From positions 1 through 6,904 of the forward strand of contig JACFNJ010000137.1 in the NCBI GenBank assembly GCA_019454865.1: 6,904 nt of DNA. The letters are read 5' to 3'. Shown here one piece after another: positions 1 to 6,904 of the stretch. The notes under the pieces were generated by a model, which ran no database searches, was not told where the DNA came from, and worked only from the letters and a program-made list of their open reading frames with translations. Made by a program: the position numbers and the translations under genes. This DNA is from Bacteroidia bacterium. Its GTDB lineage: Bacteria > Bacteroidota > Bacteroidia > UKL13-3. Each line of letters starts with the position of its first letter. Within the stretch, counting starts at the first letter, position 1.

Positions 1-1914
1 ATGCTGAATTGCACGATAAGCATTTACTTTACCTCCACCCCATAAATTTTTATTAGGAATTGCACCGGTATGTGTATCTTTTGTTGCAGTTAGATTTAAA
101 TAATATTTTACTGAGTCGGGTGTAAGAAAAGGATTGATTTGTAGCATTAAAGCTACAATACCACTAACAACGGGTGATGACATGGATGTACCACTTGCAT
201 GTGCATAGTAGTAATCCCGATTATTTATAGGTGAAGTATATTTTGTTACACTGGATGAATAATTAGAGCCATTAGGTAAATAACCAACATCAAAAGAATT
301 TACTGCAGAAGCCAATGTCATTCCGGGAGCAGCAATATCGGGTTTAATTCTTTCATCACCGGTAGGACCGTGGCTTGAAAACGGAGCTAATTTCCCAAAA
401 CTTGTATAACCGGAGTAGCTTTGTGTAGCACCTGCAAGATTTTTAAAACTAACTTTAGATACAAATGCGCCAACAGTAATTGCTGAGCGCGTACTTGCCA
501 TTTCACCAATAGTATATTCTGAGTTACCATCAGTAGCCCACGATATTCCATTTTTAGCAAACGAACCATAGTATCCAATATATACTTTAGGATATCCAAG
601 ACGTGCATGAAATGCACCTTTTGAGCCAATACTCACACAAAGTGAGTTGGATGATTTACTGAAAACATCAAAAATAACTCGTGATTTACCATTTGCTTCA
701 ACCGATGCAATAACATCAAAATATAAGGTATCGTCATCTGTGCCAATAAGGTAACCATTATGTACTGGAATTGTGTCGGATGAGCAGTACATTACAGTTT
801 CGTCAGTTCTTATACCTGCACCATACAAACTAAGCTGTGCACATACCACAGTATCTGAACGCCCCCATATATCAATCCAGGTTCGTTTTTCACTATCTAC
901 ATTAGGTAAATTAACAAAAGAATGCACAAGTGTATCACTTGGATTAGCCTTAGTTAAATGCACTTTATTATCGCCATTATTTCCTGCTGAGATAACAAAT
1001 ATTTTACCCGAACCGGTAATATTATCAACAGCTTGAGCAAATAAACCACTTCCATCACACGGCCCCATAGTGCTGCCCCAGCTTAAATTTATTACTGCAG
1101 GTTTTTGAACCGAAGCAGCATACGTATAAATATAATTTACGGCATCAACAACTGTACTCATACCAGCTGTGCGCCATTCCGATTGCTCAGGCCGAATTGC
1201 AACAAAAACCAAATCCGACTCGTAAGCAATGCCTCGATAAGTATTATCCGTACTACCAACACCCGAGCCCGCTGCAATGCCGCCAACATGTGTAGCATGT
1301 GAGCCATCGGCAACATCTGTTTGTGCGGCTTCAAATTCATTGAAAGTTTTCAATTCACTTCCATAGGTAAAACCAGATGGTGGTGTACCCGGTTTGTGTT
1401 GCTCCCATACACGTTTTACTCGAATTTGTGTGCCTGTAGTATCGTAAAATGCAGGATGAATGTAATCAAATCCGGCATCAATAATACCAACTACAACGCC
1501 TTTTCCAGTGTATGTTGCAGGTAAATTTATAGCTTGGTGTACAGAATCTACTCCCGAATATTTTCGAGCCATATCCATATTTTGCACCATCGGTTCATCC
1601 AACTCAATTGCGGATATGTTTTGCAGTTTAGATAAACTCAATAAAGCCTGCTCGGGTATTCTTACTGTCCAAATATTTCCTGCTTTTGTTCCTACTATAA
1701 TTCCATTTTTCTTTAAAATGTTCCCATCAAATGCATTATTTACTTTTATCATTCCGTTGTAATAAATAGTATTACCTGTTTTACTTCTTACTGCTTGATT
1801 TGTATTTTTATTATACAATGCAGCAAGAGTGCCGGCACTTAGTTTTGGGTACTGAGCCATTAAGTTTCCTACCATTCCGATAAGAATAAATGTTATGTAA
1901 AATATTCGTTGCAT
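1..1914 (-). CDS. Secreted subtilisin-like serine protease (peptidase family S8), C-terminus cut off by the window edge
   Basis: This is the first 638 codons of an exported S8 endopeptidase; no stop codon is reached before base 1. Residues 1-20 look like a Sec signal peptide (MQRIFYITFILIGMVGNLMA), with likely cleavage before Q21. Residues about 21-120 look like a propeptide. The catalytic domain then runs to the edge. Visible catalytic residues are Asp146 (GIIDAGFD), His206 (SHATHVGGI), the oxyanion-hole Asn312 (ISAGNNG) and Ser577 (GTSMSSP). Other S8 core blocks are INLSWG (275-280) and FSSHGPTGDERIKPDIAAPG (512-531). Two oddities: the usual HGTH is HATH, and about 145 extra residues (roughly 315-468) sit between the oxyanion Asn and the ITVGAF strand, probably an inserted beta-rich domain. 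The ATG at 1914 is chosen because the signal peptide starts there and an in-frame stop lies at 1936-1938. Substrate is unknown. A type IX secretion tail is possible but would lie outside the window. Family assignment is secure; exact role is not. Confidence 0.95.
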   Translation of the reverse strand, partial: MQRIFYITFILIGMVGNLMAQYPKLSAGTLAALYNKNTNQAVRSKTGNTIYYNGMIKVNNAFDGNILKKNGIIVGTKAGNIWTVRIPEQALLSLSKLQNISAIELDEPMVQNMDMARKYSGVDSVHQAINLPATYTGKGVVVGIIDAGFDYIHPAFYDTTGTQIRVKRVWEQHKPGTPPSGFTYGSELKTFNEFEAAQTDVADGSHATHVGGIAAGSGVGSTDNTYRGIAYESDLVFVAIRPEQSEWRTAGMSTVVDAVNYIYTYAASVQKPAVINLSWGSTMGPCDGSGLFAQAVDNITGSGKIFVISAGNNGDNKVHLTKANPSDTLVHSFVNLPNVDSEKRTWIDIWGRSDTVVCAQLSLYGAGIRTDETVMYCSSDTIPVHNGYLIGTDDDTLYFDVIASVEANGKSRVIFDVFSKSSNSLCVSIGSKGAFHARLGYPKVYIGYYGSFAKNGISWATDGNSEYTIGEMASTRSAITVGAFVSKVSFKNLAGATQSYSGYTSFGKLAPFSSHGPTGDERIKPDIAAPGMTLASAVNSFDVGYLPNGSNYSSSVTKYTSPINNRDYYYAHASGTSMSSPVVSGIVALMLQINPFLTPDSVKYYLNLTATKDTHTGAIPNKNLWGGGKVNAYRAIQH

Positions 1915-1960
1915 AATTTTAATTGAATATGCAATTTACAATTTTGAGTGAATTAGTTTC

Positions 1961-1968
1961 TATTTTTG
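1961..1968 (+). promoter_or_regulatory. Bacteroidota-type -7 promoter box for hrpB
   Basis: The bases TATTTTTG match the Bacteroidota -7 consensus TAnnTTTG exactly. The box ends only 7 bases before the hrpB ATG at 1976. No good -33 element is seen: the nearest upstream TTG (1944-1946) leaves a spacing of 14 bases, shorter than the usual 17-23. If the box is used, transcription would start within a few bases of the start codon and the mRNA would be leaderless or nearly so. A chance match in AT-rich DNA cannot be excluded. No comparable box is seen on the other strand of this 61-base gap for the divergent S8 protease gene; TAAATTG at 1932-1938 is only a weak partial match. Confidence 0.5.
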
Positions 1969-1975
1969 CCAACGA

Positions 1976-4462
1976 ATGTTTATACCACTACCTCAAACAG
2001 ATTTACCCATAGTTGATAGCATAACTGAAATTCAGCAACAACTAATAAATCACACTACATTAATAATAAATGCACCACCCGGAGCCGGAAAAAGCACATT
2101 GCTTCCAATAGCTTTAATAAACGAGCCTTGGTTGAAAAATAAAAAAATAATATTGCTTGAACCGCGAAGACTTGCAGCTAAAACAATAGCAATACGAATG
2201 GCAAGTTTATTGGGAGAAGAAGTTGGAGAAACAATTGGTTACAGAATTCGGTTTGAACAAAAAATCAGCAATGCAACACGTATAGAAGTAGTAACAGAAG
2301 GAATATTAACACGAATGTTGCAACACGATAATGCTTTAGAGGATGTAGGAGCTGTATTTTTCGATGAGTTTCACGAACGAAGTATTCATGCTGATTTGGC
2401 GCTTGCATTATGTAGAGAGGCGCAACAAATATTACGTCCTGATTTGCGATTAATTGTAATGTCAGCTACGCTTAATACAATGCAACTTTCAACTTTATTA
2501 AATGCACCCGTTGTAACAAGTTTGGGTAAGCAATATCCGGTAGAAATTAAATACACTGGCGAAGCTGACAAAATGCTTTTACCGGAATTAACAGCTCGTA
2601 TAGTAATGCAGGCACTTTATGAAAATAAAGGAGATATTTTGGTGTTTCTTCCGGGTGAAGCAGAAATAAAAAAAACAAGTGAGATATTAGAGAAAGAAGT
2701 TAAATCCGTTTGTATTCATCCATTGTATGGTATGTTAGCAGTTAATGCGCAAATGGCTGCAATCTATCCCAACAAGCAAGGTAAACGAAAAATTGTATTT
2801 GCAACTTCAATTGCAGAAACAAGCCTTACAATTGAAAACATTAAAGTAGTAGTTGATTGCGGGATGAGTAGAGTATCGAAATTTGATGCAAAAACAGGTT
2901 TATCCCGATTAGAAACAGTACCTGTGAGTAAAGATTCAGCTGACCAGCGAGCAGGAAGAGCCGGCAGACTTAGTGAAGGTGTTTGCTATCGAATGTGGAC
3001 TAAAGCCACACATACACGATTAGCAGAGCACCGAACGCCTGAGATTGAAGAAGCCGATTTAACGGGATTAGTGTTGGAATTAATACTTTGGGGCATTAAA
3101 GATATTTACACTTTAACATGGCTCACACCTCCACCAAAATCATCGATAAATATGGCATTAGATACTCTTGCCCAATTACAAGCCATAGAAGATGATAAAA
3201 TTACAGAGCAAGGAAAAGCACTACATCAACTGCCATGTCATCCGCGTATTGCTCATTTATTATTAAAAGCAAAAGAAGATAACGAAGAAGCATTAGGCTG
3301 CGACCTGGCTGCAATACTTGAAGAGCGCGACCCACTTCCAAAAGATTCCGGTATTGATATTAACTTACGAATTGAATTATTGCGAAGAAACAGAGCAATT
3401 GGCAAAATGGGAAATAGAATTGCGCGTATTGAAAAAATAGCTGCTCAATACCGAAAAATGCTGAATGCAGAAGTAGATAATGAAAAATTTGATGCGTATA
3501 AAACAGGAATACTGTTAGCCTATGCATATCCTGAACGAATTGCATGTGCACGTACCGGAAATAATGCGCAATTTCAATTAGCAAATGGCAGAATTGCAGT
3601 TGCAGGGCATCGTGATGATTTAGCAAATGAAGCATGGCTTGCAGTTGCACATATTGATGCCAGAGACGGATTGGGTAAAATATTTATGGCAGCACCTTTA
3701 AACCCAAAAGACCTTTTGCCTATGGTTAAAGAAAAACAAACAATAAAATGGGATTCATACAAAGGAGGAATTATTGCCACTAATGAATTACGAATTGGGA
3801 ATATTGTACTAAAATCTACACCCATTAATAATCCGGATGAAAAACTCATTCAATCTGCTATTATACAAGCCATACAAAATGAAGGCGAAAATTTATTAAA
3901 CTTTGATGATAAGTTTTTACAACTTCAGGCTCGGATATTAAGTTTAAAAAAATGGAACCCCGAACAATATTGGCAAGATGTAAGTACACCAACATTATTA
4001 CAAAAAGCAGCTTTGTGGTTAGGTCCATTTACAACTTCTGTAAAACGAATAGATGATTTAAAACGCATTGATTTGTATGATGCATTAAAAGCTTCATTAG
4101 ATTGGAAAATGCAAAAGCAATTAGATGAATTAGCCCCTGAAAAAATTATTGTGCCAAGTGGCTCGCATATTACATTACAATACACAGCATCAGGCGAAGC
4201 ACCGATACTTGCAGTAAGATTACAGGAAGTATTTGGACTTGCAGAAACTCCCAAAATAAACAACAATAAACAACATGTGGTTATGCACTTGCTATCACCC
4301 GGTTTTAAACTTGTACAAATTAGTACTGATTTGCATAGTTTTTGGAATAACACATATTACGAAGTAAAAAAAGAATTGCAACGCAAATATCCAAAACATG
4401 CGTGGCCGGATGAACCATGGACTACTAAAGCAGTATCAAAAGGTGGTATCCGAAAAAGTTAA
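1976..4462 (+). CDS. hrpB: ATP-dependent DEAH-box RNA helicase HrpB
   Basis: This is a complete 828-residue superfamily 2 helicase, close to the roughly 810 residues of Escherichia coli HrpB. Motifs appear in order: Walker A APPGAGKST (33-41, Lys39), LLEPRRLAAK (60-69), VTEGILTRML (106-115), motif II DEFH (130-133), motif III SAT (163-165), FLPG (224-227), motif V ATSIAETSLTI (276-286) and motif VI QRAGRAGR (324-331). A helicase-associated HA2 region follows at about 390-480. The long HrpB-specific C-terminal half ends in YPKHAWPDEP (805-814), nearly the same as the E. coli YPKHVWPDDP, which separates it from HrpA and other DEAH proteins. The enzyme is cytoplasmic and should couple ATP hydrolysis to RNA remodelling; the physiological role of HrpB is poorly known in any species. 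The ATG at 1976 is the only plausible start, since an in-frame stop at 1949-1951 precedes it with no other usual start between. There is no Shine-Dalgarno sequence. Both neighbours are on the opposite strand, so it is probably monocistronic. Confidence 0.97.
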   Translation: MFIPLPQTDLPIVDSITEIQQQLINHTTLIINAPPGAGKSTLLPIALINEPWLKNKKIILLEPRRLAAKTIAIRMASLLGEEVGETIGYRIRFEQKISNATRIEVVTEGILTRMLQHDNALEDVGAVFFDEFHERSIHADLALALCREAQQILRPDLRLIVMSATLNTMQLSTLLNAPVVTSLGKQYPVEIKYTGEADKMLLPELTARIVMQALYENKGDILVFLPGEAEIKKTSEILEKEVKSVCIHPLYGMLAVNAQMAAIYPNKQGKRKIVFATSIAETSLTIENIKVVVDCGMSRVSKFDAKTGLSRLETVPVSKDSADQRAGRAGRLSEGVCYRMWTKATHTRLAEHRTPEIEEADLTGLVLELILWGIKDIYTLTWLTPPPKSSINMALDTLAQLQAIEDDKITEQGKALHQLPCHPRIAHLLLKAKEDNEEALGCDLAAILEERDPLPKDSGIDINLRIELLRRNRAIGKMGNRIARIEKIAAQYRKMLNAEVDNEKFDAYKTGILLAYAYPERIACARTGNNAQFQLANGRIAVAGHRDDLANEAWLAVAHIDARDGLGKIFMAAPLNPKDLLPMVKEKQTIKWDSYKGGIIATNELRIGNIVLKSTPINNPDEKLIQSAIIQAIQNEGENLLNFDDKFLQLQARILSLKKWNPEQYWQDVSTPTLLQKAALWLGPFTTSVKRIDDLKRIDLYDALKASLDWKMQKQLDELAPEKIIVPSGSHITLQYTASGEAPILAVRLQEVFGLAETPKINNNKQHVVMHLLSPGFKLVQISTDLHSFWNNTYYEVKKELQRKYPKHAWPDEPWTTKAVSKGGIRKS

Positions 4463-4485
4463 TGCCAATCCTTTGTACCACCTTT
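4439..4485. terminator. Inverted repeat at the convergent gene ends, probable bidirectional terminator
   Basis: AAAGGTGGTA (4439-4448) and TACCACCTTT (4476-4485) form a perfect 10-base-pair stem around a 27-base loop. Inside the loop AAAG (4455-4458) can also pair with CTTT (4471-4474). The left arm lies in the last codons of hrpB (its stop is at 4460-4462) and the right arm in the gap before the end of the S46 gene. On the minus strand the stem runs into TTTTGA, a short U-tract. On the plus strand only TTTC follows, with a further TTTTTAAAAA at 4498-4507. The position between two convergent genes supports a shared terminator; the weak U-tracts and long loop make its strength uncertain. Confidence 0.5.
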
Positions 4486-4514
4486 CAAGTATAAATGTTT
4501 TTAAAAATACAAAA

Positions 4515-6677
4515 TTACTTAGCAAGCGAAAGCTCATTTACAATATGATTTGCCTTGGCTACTTTTTGCAAAACCCATAACACATAGCGAATATCAACAC
4601 CCACGCTTCTGCTGTACGATTCATTCCAAGCATAATCATTAATTGTAGCCGTAAAGGCCCTATCAAAATTAACTCCAATAAGTTGTCCCTTAGCATTCAT
4701 TACCGGACTTCCACTATTACCACCTGTGGTATCTAAATTATAAAGCAAATCAATAGGTAAGTCATTCAATGTAGGATGTGCATACGGGGCAATATCTTTT
4801 GCTGCATATAACTCCCGAATAACATCTAACAATTGAAATTCCATTGTATCACTTTTTTCTATCACACCACGCAAAGTTGTAAATGGCTTGGCATATACAC
4901 CATCATTAGGTGAGTAGCCTTTAATATAGCCATAAGTAAAACGAAGTGTAGCATTTGCATCCGGTATAAATGAACTCTTCTTCCAAAGCTGTTTTGCTTC
5001 AACATAGCTTGCCATTAAACGGCTTAGTTCACCATTACGAACTTGAGTTTCAAAAGTATGTTTTGAATAAGCATCTTGAATTGCTTCGCCAAGTATAGCA
5101 AACTCATCATTTATACTTAATAGTTTTGCCAAATCACCGGACAAAAGTTCTTCCATTTTTTTGGCATCACCCCATCCGCTTTTTGTGAAAATTTCATTGG
5201 TTACTTTCTCAATATTTTCAATTGATGTATTACCGTTAAACAAATTACGAATAGCCGGAATTTCATTTTTCCCTTGCAGTGCTGCCCCATCACTCATCAT
5301 TTTTACAAAAGCTGATTTATCCAAATTGGTATCGTACATTCCCATTGGTTTTGCCATTGCTTTCTTAATTGCCTCATGCTCATCTTTAATAAACTTCTCT
5401 TTTTCGGCACTTGTTTTTAATTTTTGGTAAGCAATACTATAAGGCATTAAAGTAGCGGCAGCAAATACCTGAGGACACACCTGATATACCTGATCCAACC
5501 ACATGTTTTTTGATGCAATCTGCATCATTTGGCTGTATATATTATCAATTGAAGAAATCACATTTCCGTATTTTTCTTTCAATTCGGCATTGGCTTGTAT
5601 AAATTGATTCAACTGATTTTCATCAGACCTTTTTTGTTTTGTCAAATCTGATCTTCTAAATCCTTGTAATTTGCCTTTAAAATTTTTAGCAGTATTAGCT
5701 AAACTCTTAATTTTTGCTGCATATTTTATGCTTAATGAATAATCTTTTTTTCCAAGATTTTCCATTTGTTGAATTCGCCAATCAAATAAATTGCTGATAT
5801 AACTTAACAGATACTTTTCATGGTACTCAAAAAATCCGGCTGGTTGGTGGCGATATGTTCTACCCGGATAACCCAAAATAAAAACAAAATCATTCTCATT
5901 TACACCGGATGGATTAACTGTTAAAAACTTTACAGGCTTGTATGGAATATTCTTTTCATTATACTCGGATGCTGATCCATCAGGTGCAACATAAGCGCGC
6001 AAAAATGCAAAATCGCCACTGTGGCGTGGCCACTCCCAATTATCTATTTCGCCACCATAAGCACCAATACTTGTAGGTGGAACATATACCAAGCGAACAT
6101 CTTTTAGTAATTTATAACGAAACAATACATAAGTTTTTCCGGTAAACATTTCCGAAATTTCACATTCCAAAGTTGGGTTTAACTCATTCTCTTTTTTTGT
6201 TATTGCTTTAATGTTTTCAGCAATTTTTTTCAATCTATCTACAGACGATAAATTTGCAGTTCCTGCTAATACATCACTTGAAACATCTTTATACGAATTA
6301 GTAATTTTACAAACCAATCCTTTAGCCGGAACTTCTTGTTCTTTACTTTGTGCCAAAAAACCGTATTTAATATAATCTTTCTGAACATTGCTAATTGCTT
6401 GTACAAAACTAAAAGCACAATGATGATTAGTAATAATCAACCCATCGTTACTTAAAAACGAACCTGTACACCCTCCTACTCGTACTATTGCATCAATTAA
6501 ACTTGTACCGTTAGGGTTGTATAATTCTTCCGGTTTTATTTTCAAACCGGCTTTTTTAACATTAATATTTTTTAATTCGGATAATGGGAACATGTCTTCA
6601 TCCGGATTAGAAACAGTATGTGATGTAAGGATTGTGCCACCAATTAGAATACATAAAAGTAAAGATATTTTCTTCAT
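4515..6677 (-). CDS. dpp11: S46-family dipeptidyl peptidase, DPP11-like (Asp/Glu-specific)
   Basis: This is a complete 720-residue exported serine exopeptidase that should remove dipeptides from the N-terminus of peptides, acting in the periplasm. Residues 1 to about 23 form a signal peptide (MKKISLLLCILIGG start); the mature protein begins near NPDEDMF. A chymotrypsin-like double barrel is split by a helical domain at about 280-560, as in known S46 enzymes. The triad is His86 (TNHHC), Asp222 (RHSGDF) and Ser655 (GGNSGSP). Cys70 and Cys87 may form a disulfide. Known family rule: in Porphyromonas gingivalis DPP11, Arg673, 18 residues after Ser655, selects acidic P1 residues, whereas DPP7 has Gly there. 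Here the matching residue is also Arg673 (NFDR), so Asp/Glu preference is inferred. Asn213 and Asp672 lie where S46 enzymes hold the substrate amino group. The protein ends without a type IX secretion domain, which fits a periplasmic location. The gene is convergent with hrpB and appears monocistronic. S46 membership is firm; the DPP11 subtype is likely. Confidence 0.95.
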   Translation of the reverse strand: MKKISLLLCILIGGTILTSHTVSNPDEDMFPLSELKNINVKKAGLKIKPEELYNPNGTSLIDAIVRVGGCTGSFLSNDGLIITNHHCAFSFVQAISNVQKDYIKYGFLAQSKEQEVPAKGLVCKITNSYKDVSSDVLAGTANLSSVDRLKKIAENIKAITKKENELNPTLECEISEMFTGKTYVLFRYKLLKDVRLVYVPPTSIGAYGGEIDNWEWPRHSGDFAFLRAYVAPDGSASEYNEKNIPYKPVKFLTVNPSGVNENDFVFILGYPGRTYRHQPAGFFEYHEKYLLSYISNLFDWRIQQMENLGKKDYSLSIKYAAKIKSLANTAKNFKGKLQGFRRSDLTKQKRSDENQLNQFIQANAELKEKYGNVISSIDNIYSQMMQIASKNMWLDQVYQVCPQVFAAATLMPYSIAYQKLKTSAEKEKFIKDEHEAIKKAMAKPMGMYDTNLDKSAFVKMMSDGAALQGKNEIPAIRNLFNGNTSIENIEKVTNEIFTKSGWGDAKKMEELLSGDLAKLLSINDEFAILGEAIQDAYSKHTFETQVRNGELSRLMASYVEAKQLWKKSSFIPDANATLRFTYGYIKGYSPNDGVYAKPFTTLRGVIEKSDTMEFQLLDVIRELYAAKDIAPYAHPTLNDLPIDLLYNLDTTGGNSGSPVMNAKGQLIGVNFDRAFTATINDYAWNESYSRSVGVDIRYVLWVLQKVAKANHIVNELSLAK

Positions 6678-6697
6678 AGCAAAAATTTGTTTGGTAG

Positions 6698-6726
6698 CGA
6701 AAATACAAGAATATTTTTCAATACAA
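6698..6726 (-). promoter_or_regulatory. Likely promoter of the S46 dipeptidyl peptidase gene
   Basis: On the minus strand TATTTTCG (6698-6705) matches the Bacteroidota -7 consensus TAnnTTTG with one mismatch. A TTG (-33 element core) lies at 6724-6726. The 18-base gap between them is within the usual 17-23. The box ends 20 bases before the ATG at 6677, which predicts a short leader of roughly 15 bases. That leader is A-rich with no Shine-Dalgarno sequence, as is common in this phylum. The prediction rests on motif and position only. Confidence 0.45.
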
Positions 6727-6741
6727 GTACAATAAAATTTG

Positions 6742-6755
6742 CTTAATGAATTAAG
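6742..6755. repeat. Small palindrome upstream of the S46 gene promoter
   Basis: CTTAAT and ATTAAG form a perfect 6-base inverted repeat with a 2-base centre (GA). It lies 15 bases upstream of the proposed -33 element of the S46 peptidase gene, a place where an activator could bind. It is short and made mostly of A and T, so chance is a real alternative. Confidence 0.2.
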
Positions 6756-6904
6756 TATTGATTGATTTATTTATTCTCTTAAATAAATTTAACTTCTAAT
6801 AATGCAGATAGAAAGAATTCAAACCAAGTTAAAGCTAAAAAAAGTATAACTTGAGAAAATTGGAAAAATATACTAACTATGCATTTACAAATGAAGTAGC
6901 CTAT
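6756..6904. other. AT-rich stretch with no supported gene, running to the window edge
   Basis: No convincing coding region, RNA gene or repeat is seen. The plus strand holds only a 15-codon frame beginning at the ATG at 6802. The minus strand has an open frame of 41 codons entering from the edge and stopping at 6779-6781. It is rich in Phe, Leu and Ile, as expected from translating T-rich DNA, and could at most be the C-terminal tail of an upstream gene. Poly-A runs and repeated ATTGATT/TTTATT words reflect the base composition. Confidence 0.4.

Noticed and set aside
1..638. CRISPR, tRNA, rRNA, insertion sequence or phage material anywhere in the window
   Set aside because: No spaced direct repeats, cloverleaf, transposase motif or terminal inverted repeats were seen in this segment or the rest of the window; nearly all of it is accounted for by three ordinary chromosomal genes.
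773..1762. Several plus-strand open frames across the S8 protease region
   Set aside because: The minus strand here carries a continuous protease frame with signal peptide and all catalytic motifs, so these are antisense shadows.
3925..4353. Antisense open frame of 142 codons inside hrpB, as an overlapping gene
   Set aside because: It lies wholly within clearly conserved HrpB coding sequence on the other strand, is Cys/Ser-rich in the way antisense shadows are, and shows no domain.
4498..4507. TTTTTAAAAA as a separate hairpin terminator
   Set aside because: It is a plain AT palindrome with no loop or GC stem and would not form a stable hairpin; it is at most an accessory to the stem at 4439-4485.
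6802..6849. A 15-codon plus-strand frame (ATG at 6802, stop TAA) as a small peptide gene
   Set aside because: It has no ribosome binding site or matching promoter box, and its lysine-rich content simply reflects A-rich DNA.
6779..6904. Minus-strand open frame of 41 codons entering from the right edge, rich in hydrophobic residues, as the end of a membrane protein gene
   Set aside because: An open run of this length is not rare in T-rich DNA when several frames are considered, the composition is what such DNA gives by chance, and no start or motif is visible. It could only be judged with sequence beyond the edge.

Overview
The window looks like chromosomal DNA of a Bacteroidota bacterium. The DNA is AT-rich throughout and there is no recognisable Shine-Dalgarno sequence before either internal start codon. 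Close matches to the Bacteroidota -7 promoter box (TAnnTTTG) sit upstream of two genes. One gene encodes an S46-family dipeptidyl peptidase of the kind best known from Porphyromonas and relatives. Genus cannot be told from the sequence alone; a free-living or environmental member is as likely as a host-associated one.

Layout: (1) 1-1914, minus strand: the first 638 residues of a secreted subtilisin-like (S8) serine protease, whose C-terminus lies beyond the left edge. (2) 1915-1975: a 61-base divergent gap that holds a promoter box for the next gene. (3) 1976-4462, plus strand: a complete 828-residue DEAH-box helicase, HrpB. (4) 4463-4514: a short convergent gap. An inverted repeat that begins inside the 3' end of hrpB and ends in this gap is the likely shared terminator. 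(5) 4515-6677, minus strand: a complete 720-residue S46 dipeptidyl peptidase. Its catalytic His86/Asp222/Ser655 and the arginine at 673 mark it as DPP11-like, meaning specific for Asp or Glu at P1. (6) 6678-6904: an AT-rich noncoding stretch with the likely promoter of the peptidase gene and a small palindrome.

The three genes alternate in strand, so each is probably transcribed on its own and there is no operon. The two peptidases fit a common nutritional theme: an exported endopeptidase cuts proteins outside the cell, and a probably periplasmic dipeptidyl peptidase takes acidic dipeptides from the resulting peptides. This link is inference from function and proximity only. HrpB has no obvious connection to either. 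I see no mobile element, CRISPR array, RNA gene or clearly new system. The points most worth a second look are the nearly leaderless architecture of hrpB, the large insertion and altered His motif in the S8 protease, and the acidic-specificity arginine of the S46 peptidase.
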